From positions 37,018-101,017 of the IMG/VR virus record IMGVR_UViG_3300025704_000010: a stretch of DNA of 64,000 bases. The stretch is one strand, 5' to 3'. A program made the translations under genes and the position numbers. Origin of the DNA: a virus. Below are positions 56,801-64,000 of this stretch, one piece after another; position 1 is the stretch's first letter; each line of letters opens with the position of its first letter. Under the pieces are notes generated by a model. It ran no database searches. It had not been told where the DNA came from and worked only from the letters and a program-made list of their open reading frames with translations.

Positions 56801-59800
56801 ATGCAGGCATAAAATCTACAAGCTTTACATTCATAGAAGAATGATTATCTTGTGAAGGTATACGTACAGCAAACATTTTACCTATAGAATCTGGTATAGC
56901 AACATTAGGTTTTCTTTGTAATTGATTATATATATCAGCACTATGTGCAGCAAAAACTCCTTCACTATAATATTGTCCAGTGCGTTTTCCATTCTGATCA
57001 TACTCAGCTAGTTGATACCTTAATCTATCTCTTACTAAAATTCCTTTTCCATTAGATGGAAACTTAAAGTCAGCACCTAAGTTATTTACTTCAAGATTTA
57101 AAACAGTTTCACCTTCTGGTACACCACCTCTTATAACTTCATTTCTACCTAACCTGCCGTTATCCTCCATACTAAAGACACGTCTAAGTACAGTAAAACC
57201 TTTGTCTGATACTAAAGCTAAACCGTGACCAGGTATCTTCTCTTGAAATACACCTTGACTAAAGTAACTCATAAATAACTGTTCAGCCTTAGCAATACTA
57301 ATAGGATTGTTTATATTGTATTTTACTTCACCAGTTGTAGGATCAACAGTAAAAAACTCCATAAGATTCGTGCTAGCTTTAGATGCTTTTAATGAGTTTA
57401 TTGCATACTTTAAAAAGACTTGTAGATTGGGTGTAATAGTATTTTTTTGCTTGCCTAATGAAAACTCAGACATTAAACCTTCAAAAGTATATATAAGATT
57501 TCTTTTGTCTTTAAACTTTAGTACAATTCTTTTACTTAACGTTTTATTATACAACCTTCTTACATCACCAATATCTTTAACATTAGGCATTCCTTTTATT
57601 TGTACAGGTGTGCTATCTATTTGTTCAGATGTAGCCAAAGCTTTTATCTGAGATTGCTCAGTTATTATATCTTTATTGGTTTTTGTTTTTACTTGCTCTC
57701 TAAAATACCTTGCATCTAATTGTATTGATGGTTCTATTATATCATTTCCAAATGATTGCACATTAGTCTTTAACATTTTAAAAGCACTCTTTGGTCCGGC
57801 AAAAGTAATATCACCTAAGTTTCTTTCCATTGCTTCCATGTTTAATCTTAACCTATTCAGATCAGGATTATTTTTTGTAAGATCTTCCGTTAAAGCAATA
57901 GCAGAAAACTTTATATAAGTCTTACCATCAAAGTAAACATACTTCTTAGAGTTTAACATTTGATTAGTTTTAGCTAAACCTTGAGGTCCATATAAATCTT
58001 CTGCAGTAAGAGGTGTGCCATCCTCAATTTTGTCCAATGCTAGTGCTCCAGCTTTTGTTAAATTTCCTAGTGATGATTGTGCATGTCTATGAAATTTAAC
58101 TGTTGTAAATACTTGTGCATCTGCATTATCTATTGATTCACCATTAAACTCAGAAAATATTGTTGGCTCATTTAAAATTATAGCATTTATATTTTCAGTA
58201 CTTTCAAATACACCAAATTCAGGATTAGATACAGGAGAATATATACTATCTCCAGCAGCATTCTGTCCTTTAGCTCTTTTAATTTGCTTTATAGAATCTT
58301 CAAGTATTACAGCTTGATCACCTAATAATAATTCATTTAATGACTTAGTATTTAAATAATCATTTAAAAATATTTGTTTTAAGTTATGAGTTTTATTATC
58401 TGTTAAGTTAAGTTTTCTAGATGCTGCTCTTGCATTTTGTTGTGCTACAGCTCCTTCAACTCCATCTAATAAACCTTTCTCTAAAAGTCTAGATATTTTA
58501 CTATCTACTTCTAAAGTGTTTACCATCTCCATAAAAGATTCAAACTTTTTATCAAGCTGGGTTTCTATTATTGTGTTTATACTCTGACTACCTAAAGCTT
58601 CTTTAACTGCCTTATCAAAAGAAGGTGGGTTTTCTTGTGTAGCAGATATCTCTAGTGAATCTTTTAGCTCTTGAGAGATTAAATCTTTTGCATTAAACAT
58701 AAGATTCATTCTCATCAAACCATCCTGATCTGGAACATTGTAACCTTCTATTGCTTTTGGGATCTGTATTACATCACCTGTCTTAGTAGTAATTTCTTGA
58801 AAAGGTAAATTTCCTTCCTCACTATTTTCTCTGACAATTCTATTATACTCATTTTCTATAAAATCAGATACATGACCTAAGTAGTCAGGAGATATTCTTA
58901 ACCCTTCATCTACTGCTTTTACAACAGGTAATAATACTTGATCATTTGTATTAGAAGATTCCATTATCCTAATTAAGATTGGTGCTACTGCAGCAGAATC
59001 CATTTTAGTTTTTAAAGTGTTATTCCTAGAGTTATAATCAAACAAGTAATTGTTTATAATAGATGTAGTAAGTTGTTTAGGTGTAAAACTGCCATACTCT
59101 GTTGTACCTATAACACCATCTTGATATGAATCTAGATTAGCACTTCTATCTAATGTCTTAACTTCTTTTAAACCAGATAACCTTAAAATTTGTAGCTGGT
59201 TAGCTTCTGACATGCTTAAGAATTCTTCACTATTTAATAGATAATTATTTTGTAAAAATTTATCTGATTCTAATCTATTTATCTCAGCCTCTTTATTTAA
59301 ATTATAAACTTTTTCTAAATGAAATGTAGGCTTCTGATGTGCATTGACTAAATCACCATTTACATTTCTAAATACTGACAAACCAACTGTCTCATCAAGC
59401 AATGCATTATTAACAGCTAATTTTTTTAATCTTGAAATTGCCCCTTCATTTTCTGAATTAAATAAATCTCCATTTTCTTTAATAATATCTTGTAGCCAAA
59501 ACATATCGGCTGCTAGAATAGGCTTTACTTCATTATTGAATTGAAGTATAGATTCTTGATTGCTAGTTTCTGTTTGATTTGAGGCAGACAATATACTATA
59601 CTTAACATACAACGGACTTAACTTAATGCCCACACCTTCAAATAAATCTTGTGCTAATTTTTTAGATATGTTATCTAAAGGAACATCCTCATACCCTTCT
59701 GGTTGAATTAACTCATCATAAATAGCATTAACTGATCTTGTAGCAGCTTTTTTCTTTTCTTTATTTATTTTCCAATCTAAAGACTTAGTTGTATAAGCTT

Positions 59801-62800
59801 GACCCCATAGTTCATTTTGAGTATGTGTGTCATCTCTCTCAGCCGCTGAAAAAGATATTACTTCATTGGTATTGTCTTGTTGTAAGAATATCCAATTTAC
59901 TTTATAGTTAGTAAATCCTTTTGTAATTTGATTAAACAACAAAGGATTTTTGATTTCCTGAGGCAGTTGTATATCAGATATCTCAGATACATCATGATAA
60001 TTTATTCCTATATCATTAAATATGCTTTCTACTGCAGCTTTAGTATTAGGGTTATTACCACTAAATGTATACATGCGTTGTAATATCTTTAGAGGATCTG
60101 TCTCATTCTTAACAGATTTGATTATACCATTGTAAGTTTTAAAAGAGTTTATTGGTATAACTAATTTTTCACCACTTTCTAATTGCTCATTACCAAATGC
60201 ATCTGTATATGGCATTGTTATAGTAGAAAGGTATTGTCTTATATATGTTGGTAAAGATGCCAGCCCTCCACTCATATATGCTTCTTTACCAAACTGAGTT
60301 ACATTTCTTAATCCTTCATTGTTTTCATACTCATCAATATTGTTATCAATGATTTGTTGTTGTACATCTATAAGTTGTAAAACTTCAAATACAGATTTGT
60401 ATACTGGGCTATCTTCAATCTTTTCTGATGCATTAAATGTAAGTGCATCATGTATTCTTTCAAGTTGCTCAATGGCCGCTATATTAGAAGCTTCTTGAGA
60501 AGAATTATACTTACTATTAATTGGGTTTGTTACGTTATATAACCAAGCAAAATCTTCTAGTACATCTTCAAATATATCTGCATTACTTATTTCTGGATCT
60601 ATGTTTTCAGTTTTTCTACTAACATAACTAGCAGCCATACTACTAATTAAATTATTAGCAATGTTACTATCTAGATATAAATAACCTTTACTACCATTAA
60701 CTTGCAAACCTTCGTATGGTAATATAGCATTAGCTATAATTACTTGTGGGCTTGGGTCTAATGTAAAATCATTAGCAACTACTGATGCTTGTGCATATTT
60801 GGCAGAATCAATATTCTCAAACAATGTTTGCAGTTTATTTTTATTGTATGTACTAAATAATGATTTAAACCATTCTATTATTCTTGTAAAGAATGATTTA
60901 ACTTCTGCATCTATTTTTGTTTCTTTAGGATTAGTTTTAAATATTTCAAACTGATCCGCCATGTACTCTTCATAGTATCTGTTTTCTAATTCTATATCAG
61001 ACATATTAGCATAAGTGTCTGCAGAGTTTCTGAACTTTTTTAGTTCAGTTGAAATTGATTTGCCTTCTGACCTAAGTGATTCTCTCTTTTGTTTTTTAGC
61101 AAAAGACAATAAACTTTTTTGTTCTTGTGGTGTAAGTAGCATCCTATATACACCATGAAAAGCTTCATGATATCTAAAAGGATTAGATGCTCCAGTATAT
61201 AATGTACCACTTGCTCTTAACCCCCCACTTACAGAAGATAGATCTAAAGCAAATGCTCCAACTCTAACTCCACCAGCTTTCATATTATTACCTAGTGATT
61301 CAATATCAGCTATATTAATAAATGAAGGCAAGTTTGTTTTAGCCCACTCAGTAAATATATTGATGTCTTCTACATCTCTTTTGGATAACCTAGGAGATAA
61401 AATTTTATTAGCTGGACCAATCAGGTCCTCTCTTTGCTTTAATAAGTCTTGATATATTTTATCTTTTCTTAATGCTCTTACCTTTTTCTTTTCACCTACT
61501 TGTTCAGATATCTCTAATTCTCTTTCAGCTATCTGATTATTTATTGCATCTATAGGAGTTTGTGCAATTAGAGTAAGGTCAATATCATTTTTTTGATCTT
61601 TAGTAACTGTAACTTTTAATATATCTTCAATCTCTTGACTCTTGGCTTGACGTATTGCCCTCTCTCTTTGTGAAAGTTGTTGACCTGTTTTAATTTTATC
61701 AGCAATAGATTGTATTACTTTAATTTCTACTACACCATTATTAGTAAATTCTAAAAATGCTTCACTAGATATAGTATCATCTTCAGACTTGTCAAATGCT
61801 TTTTCAACATTTTCTTGACTTATCTTATCACCAAGATTAGTAATTGCTCTAGCTCTTGCTCTAGCAGGATCCTCTCTTCTTTCTTCAGTATCTTCTACTC
61901 TTTTTAATTTATCTGGCTCAAGTTCTGTTCTAGGTCTAGCTAAGAATATACCTTTATCTTTTGTAGCTTGGATAGCACTAGCACTTGCCTCAACATTAAT
62001 AAACTGACCTGTTCTAATTTCTGGACCTAGCTTGGTAACTAAGTCTTGCATTAACATGTCTATAGAAGCATCTAATGGTATTGACTTTCTAAAGTTGTTG
62101 ATACTTAAAGTCTCTACACCAACCTCATTTCCTTTTGGATCACTAATAATCTTTTCAGAAAATCTTTCCAAATGCTGTATTGTAGTTCCTTGCTTTTGTT
62201 GATCAGCTGCATTATAATATACTTTGCCTTTTTTACCTGTATACTTATTAAATAGATCTGCTCTTAATGCCCCATCAGGTGCAACATCTATAGTTACATT
62301 TACTCCTTTTGGCCCACTAATAAAGAACTCACCATAATCTTTAATAAATTGTAATTTAAACTCATCATTAAAACCTTTGTCTTTAATAACTTTCTTACCA
62401 TTCTTAGTAGTCATGTTATCTTTATTAGCAACACTTGCTTGCTGCAATAAATCATTAAACATTTTAATTACAGTATCTTCTTCTACTCTAATTGCTTTTG
62501 CAGTTGCTAATGTCATTAATCCGTTAGGCTGTTCAATAGGCATTATATATCTATCAGTATAACCTCCATTTGGACCAGTCTTATCACCGCTTATCATTTT
62601 ATTCCAAAGACCTGCATCTTTAAGATTATTTTCTATTCTATCTGCCAATTCAGTTTTAGCATCAGATTTTAAATTAGATATAATTGTAGGTTCATCACCT
62701 ACCATATTACCAGCAGAATCTCTTTTTATATCATAGATAATTATAGCACCATCTGTAGTAGTACTTTGAGATAATTGACTTAATGAAATTTCTGGGTTAG

Positions 62801-64000
62801 TTCCTTTTTTATAAGCAGGTATACCATCACTTCTTGTTATCTTTAACCCTTCTGATAAAGTACCTACAGTCTGATCCTTAGATATCATATCATTAGCAAA
62901 TGAAACTAGAACTGCCTGTGTATCATAATCATTACTAACTTGATCTAATGCAGATTGCATACCTTGATTGTTGCTTGAAGGTATAATTATGTTTTTAGCA
63001 AAATCAGTTGTCATAGCTGATGGAACAACAACCTTACCTTTAGCATCAACAAAATATAAAGAATCATTAGGTAAGAAAGCAATAGTACCTTCACCCCTTT
63101 CATTTACAAGCCTGCCTTCTATTATAGGTAGCTTGTTGTCTGTTAGCATTTTATTAAAATCTACAGTCTGATCTTTACTTAACTTAAGAGCAATAGTATA
63201 TCTCTCTCTTTGTTTTTTAATATATGGGTTAGCCTTACTTTCATCATTACCATAAAATCTATTATCCTTTATAGGCTCATTTATCATTTCATTCTCTTGA
63301 ATGTCCACAATTAAATTTTGGAAATCAGCAGGTGTCAATGAATTAAGAAGAAACTTATAAGCTTCTGGTGATAAAGGAGTGTATGCTTTGGTTACTCTAT
63401 CAGAGTATAACTTGTATGTATTAGTTGGCAAAGTATCAAAAGATAATTTTTCTAATTCATAATTAACAAAGAAATCTAATTCACTTACAGGTTTACTATT
63501 GTTGTATCTTGTCTTATAGTCATTAGTATAAAACTCAGAAGGAACAATACTAATCATACCTCCCTTATTAGCTGTACTATTTATTCTAAATTCTTCACCT
63601 GTGTTTTTATCATATATAGACATGCCTTTTGACACAGCTTGTCCATCAAACATAAACGTAGAACCATCAGATATTTCTCTATCAAGTATATCCAATAATC
63701 TTTTAGCTTTAGATAGATCTGTAAAAGTACCTGTCTCTCTTATATCTGTTGATATAATATCTAACTGAACTTGTGATAAGCTACCTCCTTGTTTATCTAT
63801 AATCTTATAAAATGACCCACCATCAGTTACTACTTCTGTAATGTCAAACATTACACCTTCTGCTACAGGGGGTTTTGATTTAGATACAGTTTGACTATTT
63901 TCAGTAGTAAATATATCCATTGTTAGGTCTAATGCATTAAGTATATCTACAACTGTTGGATCTTCTAATGCTACTTTACTATTTAAATAATCTTGAAAAC
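53895..64000 (-). CDS. giant virion RNA polymerase-like protein, N-terminus outside window
   Basis: The frame is open at the right edge and reads through the ATG at 63920, so the protein has at least 3,367 residues. Counting from that ATG, ADFDIDTAYVQIKESYY (Asp2392, Asp2394, Asp2396) contains the D-F-D-I-D metal-binding signature I recall for the crAss-like virion RNA polymerase, a single-chain two-barrel enzyme related to RNA-interference polymerases. Residues 918-922 read HEAFH, a HExxH metallopeptidase motif, with a downstream EEYMADQF helix as third-ligand candidate. The C-terminus is acidic. The known phi14:2 enzyme is about 2,200 residues, so this one is over a thousand residues longer. 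It would transcribe early genes right after injection. Confidence 0.85.
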   Translation of the reverse strand, partial: FQDYLNSKVALEDPTVVDILNALDLTMDIFTTENSQTVSKSKPPVAEGVMFDITEVVTDGGSFYKIIDKQGGSLSQVQLDIISTDIRETGTFTDLSKAKRLLDILDREISDGSTFMFDGQAVSKGMSIYDKNTGEEFRINSTANKGGMISIVPSEFYTNDYKTRYNNSKPVSELDFFVNYELEKLSFDTLPTNTYKLYSDRVTKAYTPLSPEAYKFLLNSLTPADFQNLIVDIQENEMINEPIKDNRFYGNDESKANPYIKKQRERYTIALKLSKDQTVDFNKMLTDNKLPIIEGRLVNERGEGTIAFLPNDSLYFVDAKGKVVVPSAMTTDFAKNIIIPSSNNQGMQSALDQVSNDYDTQAVLVSFANDMISKDQTVGTLSEGLKITRSDGIPAYKKGTNPEISLSQLSQSTTTDGAIIIYDIKRDSAGNMVGDEPTIISNLKSDAKTELADRIENNLKDAGLWNKMISGDKTGPNGGYTDRYIMPIEQPNGLMTLATAKAIRVEEDTVIKMFNDLLQQASVANKDNMTTKNGKKVIKDKGFNDEFKLQFIKDYGEFFISGPKGVNVTIDVAPDGALRADLFNKYTGKKGKVYYNAADQQKQGTTIQHLERFSEKIISDPKGNEVGVETLSINNFRKSIPLDASIDMLMQDLVTKLGPEIRTGQFINVEASASAIQATKDKGIFLARPRTELEPDKLKRVEDTEERREDPARARARAITNLGDKISQENVEKAFDKSEDDTISSEAFLEFTNNGVVEIKVIQSIADKIKTGQQLSQRERAIRQAKSQEIEDILKVTVTKDQKNDIDLTLIAQTPIDAINNQIAERELEISEQVGEKKKVRALRKDKIYQDLLKQREDLIGPANKILSPRLSKRDVEDINIFTEWAKTNLPSFINIADIESLGNNMKAGGVRVGAFALDLSSVSGGLRASGTLYTGASNPFRYHEAFHGVYRMLLTPQEQKSLLSFAKKQKRESLRSEGKSISTELKKFRNSADTYANMSDIELENRYYEEYMADQFEIFKTNPKETKIDAEVKSFFTRIIEWFKSLFSTYNKNKLQTLFENIDSAKYAQASVVANDFTLDPSPQVIIANAILPYEGLQVNGSKGYLYLDSNIANNLISSMAASYVSRKTENIDPEISNADIFEDVLEDFAWLYNVTNPINSKYNSSQEASNIAAIEQLERIHDALTFNASEKIEDSPVYKSVFEVLQLIDVQQQIIDNNIDEYENNEGLRNVTQFGKEAYMSGGLASLPTYIRQYLSTITMPYTDAFGNEQLESGEKLVIPINSFKTYNGIIKSVKNETDPLKILQRMYTFSGNNPNTKAAVESIFNDIGINYHDVSEISDIQLPQEIKNPLLFNQITKGFTNYKVNWIFLQQDNTNEVISFSAAERDDTHTQNELWGQAYTTKSLDWKINKEKKKAATRSVNAIYDELIQPEGYEDVPLDNISKKLAQDLFEGVGIKLSPLYVKYSILSASNQTETSNQESILQFNNEVKPILAADMFWLQDIIKENGDLFNSENEGAISRLKKLAVNNALLDETVGLSVFRNVNGDLVNAHQKPTFHLEKVYNLNKEAEINRLESDKFLQNNYLLNSEEFLSMSEANQLQILRLSGLKEVKTLDRSANLDSYQDGVIGTTEYGSFTPKQLTTSIINNYLFDYNSRNNTLKTKMDSAAVAPILIRIMESSNTNDQVLLPVVKAVDEGLRISPDYLGHVSDFIENEYNRIVRENSEEGNLPFQEITTKTGDVIQIPKAIEGYNVPDQDGLMRMNLMFNAKDLISQELKDSLEISATQENPPSFDKAVKEALGSQSINTIIETQLDKKFESFMEMVNTLEVDSKISRLLEKGLLDGVEGAVAQQNARAASRKLNLTDNKTHNLKQIFLNDYLNTKSLNELLLGDQAVILEDSIKQIKRAKGQNAAGDSIYSPVSNPEFGVFESTENINAIILNEPTIFSEFNGESIDNADAQVFTTVKFHRHAQSSLGNLTKAGALALDKIEDGTPLTAEDLYGPQGLAKTNQMLNSKKYVYFDGKTYIKFSAIALTEDLTKNNPDLNRLRLNMEAMERNLGDITFAGPKSAFKMLKTNVQSFGNDIIEPSIQLDARYFREQVKTKTNKDIITEQSQIKALATSEQIDSTPVQIKGMPNVKDIGDVRRLYNKTLSKRIVLKFKDKRNLIYTFEGLMSEFSLGKQKNTITPNLQVFLKYAINSLKASKASTNLMEFFTVDPTTGEVKYNINNPISIAKAEQLFMSYFSQGVFQEKIPGHGLALVSDKGFTVLRRVFSMEDNGRLGRNEVIRGGVPEGETVLNLEVNNLGADFKFPSNGKGILVRDRLRYQLAEYDQNGKRTGQYYSEGVFAAHSADIYNQLQRKPNVAIPDSIGKMFAVRIPSQDNHSSMNVKLVDFMPAYYGSSAMFASELVQISGADFDIDTAYVQIKESYYDKNDNTFYAYGKTPGREYTDYVRYINQAVNKDTIYSQAAASFTDQGSKLEDSFTDAELIDSDFSDRAIKAASRLGLPITRSQYNDYVKKNDEPYQAPLNNDVLDYKYALMGNEAVKEISVTPASLTAIEEAYEELKKVAPDYVARLDNENIDVDSITGKIVSFEVNKGAAIGKAVSPNLYLSLLGEYKINVGGSIVKTKGGYIQSSLAFNLRGQTYDSFGTKLNTYGKRIQDEISSIITMLTDNSKENYVAKLGMHPSAVGLAVNAVSLGVPLTDAVLLLNGKLVRDLFAEANNKVDKFDASFTSLVKQQLKGLKKVNAGPQVGLETIEKAVRGEELTKQEQKSILLVINNLNSISSFTGKMASITSMSGRGIGSNFSDIQKRVDDFRDIGVLPGTQEPMMDISPILENSWVKSNIDVFNQIAFNLIPATFISGTPAFNEIYKKISRNLSTNKKTFTVLDQQKVKRDMLSFFTIQAYRQKTKESEVKDGATLTNQLLYPNEFENSIFDAVNRLSQADKGNFFLESFVTMVPMFAETNITGMNLLQANTWRGLDKEQKVDLQTSFTKLYGNPLLRKDAMTIVNYIMVKDGLQAAKGSLLDAISPFVMDEYLQQINNVNDVFLTNKGWLETFGAERNDLVDYFENGYFKSASTNSKVKTITVGDPLDINSRYTSKEGNVVYTMDKDGDPDALPRYINFADAITGFSQLYVLDNIDKKKANYKLSQMEGSYYQNGIGFMFGERPTTLENRDNIRNKGEMKSAYGAESFGAMTVEQMAPPVNSPQNQALANENATIEATEDEINFTAEDSQKAINISDTGLLDSILKSDEQAEENVETEATGIVDAQENMPVETEERQQLTFDFDTEISDKYPVISSFYNSIFTVPGVGGDIVAYRDILENNNLDSLEGMVDFYNSPNTEFKSEEAFEDYVKKCILGI

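Noticed and set aside
1-64000. Stop-codon reassignment as in some crAss-like phages
   Set aside because: Genes end cleanly in TAG (for example at 5427, 5720, 9266, 25882, 26895, 46030) as well as TAA and TGA, and no gene is split by in-frame TAG.
1-64000. CRISPR array, insertion sequence, integrase or attachment site
   Set aside because: No regularly spaced direct repeats, no transposase or integrase motifs, and no tRNA-adjacent duplicated sequence were seen; the tRNA cluster is flanked by ordinary genes.

Overview
The window looks like part of a strictly lytic, AT-rich double-stranded DNA phage of a Bacteroidetes host, probably a marine flavobacterium. It most resembles the crAss-like phages (Crassvirales). 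The case rests on four things: a giant virion-type protein carrying the DFDID signature of the crAss-like two-barrel RNA polymerase next to a second giant protein; an IHF/HU-type protein, a family 1 uracil-DNA glycosylase and a self-contained replication set; host-like translation starts with A-rich TAAAATT-ATG leaders instead of Shine-Dalgarno sites; and a few TAnnTTTG boxes typical of Bacteroidetes promoters. No terminase, portal or major capsid gene is inside the window, so it is a genome fragment. TAG, TAA and TGA are all used as stops, so there is no sign of the stop-codon reassignment seen in some crAss-like phages.

Layout. (1) 1-4847, minus strand: PD-(D/E)XK nuclease, Cys-rich protein, IHF-like protein, amidase endolysin, and a run of small, mostly very basic proteins. 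(2) 4848-5097: divergent control region. (3) 5098-10851, plus strand: early-type region of small unknown genes, separated by hairpin terminators and by five copies of a two-box promoter-like motif with identical internal spacing; one copy sits directly in front of a compact structured RNA at 5782-5877. (4) 10858-11097: three tRNA genes (Arg-UCU, Leu-UAA, Met-CAU). (5) 11114-31868, plus strand: replication and recombination genes (SF2 helicase, uracil-DNA glycosylase, DnaA-C-like initiator, DnaB-like helicase, Sak4-like ATPase with SSB, primase, RusA resolvase, a metallopeptidase/vWA + MoxR cassette, RecE-like nuclease, family B DNA polymerase ending in a clamp-binding motif, SPL-like radical SAM protein, DUF932-like protein, dNTP-metabolism protein). 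One opposite-strand gene interrupts it at 13445-13867.

(6) 31890-42980, minus strand: tail/receptor-binding module with three fibre-like proteins sharing an N-terminal docking motif, a holin-like protein and several micro-proteins, one with a CDGSH iron-sulfur-like motif. (7) 43132-46030, plus strand: a small unknown gene and class I ribonucleotide reductase beta and alpha. (8) 46027-64000, minus strand: an envelope cassette (exported thioredoxin-fold protein, membrane-anchored coiled coil, outer-membrane beta-barrel), then the 1,921-residue giant protein and the vRNAP-like protein of at least 3,367 residues, which runs off the right edge.

How the parts fit (inference): the virion-packaged polymerase enters with the DNA, starts at the repeated motif in the early region, and the early products and small RNA prepare the cell. 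The replication block then copies the genome using the host sliding clamp, ribonucleotide reductase supplies precursors, and the minus-strand blocks make virion and lysis proteins.
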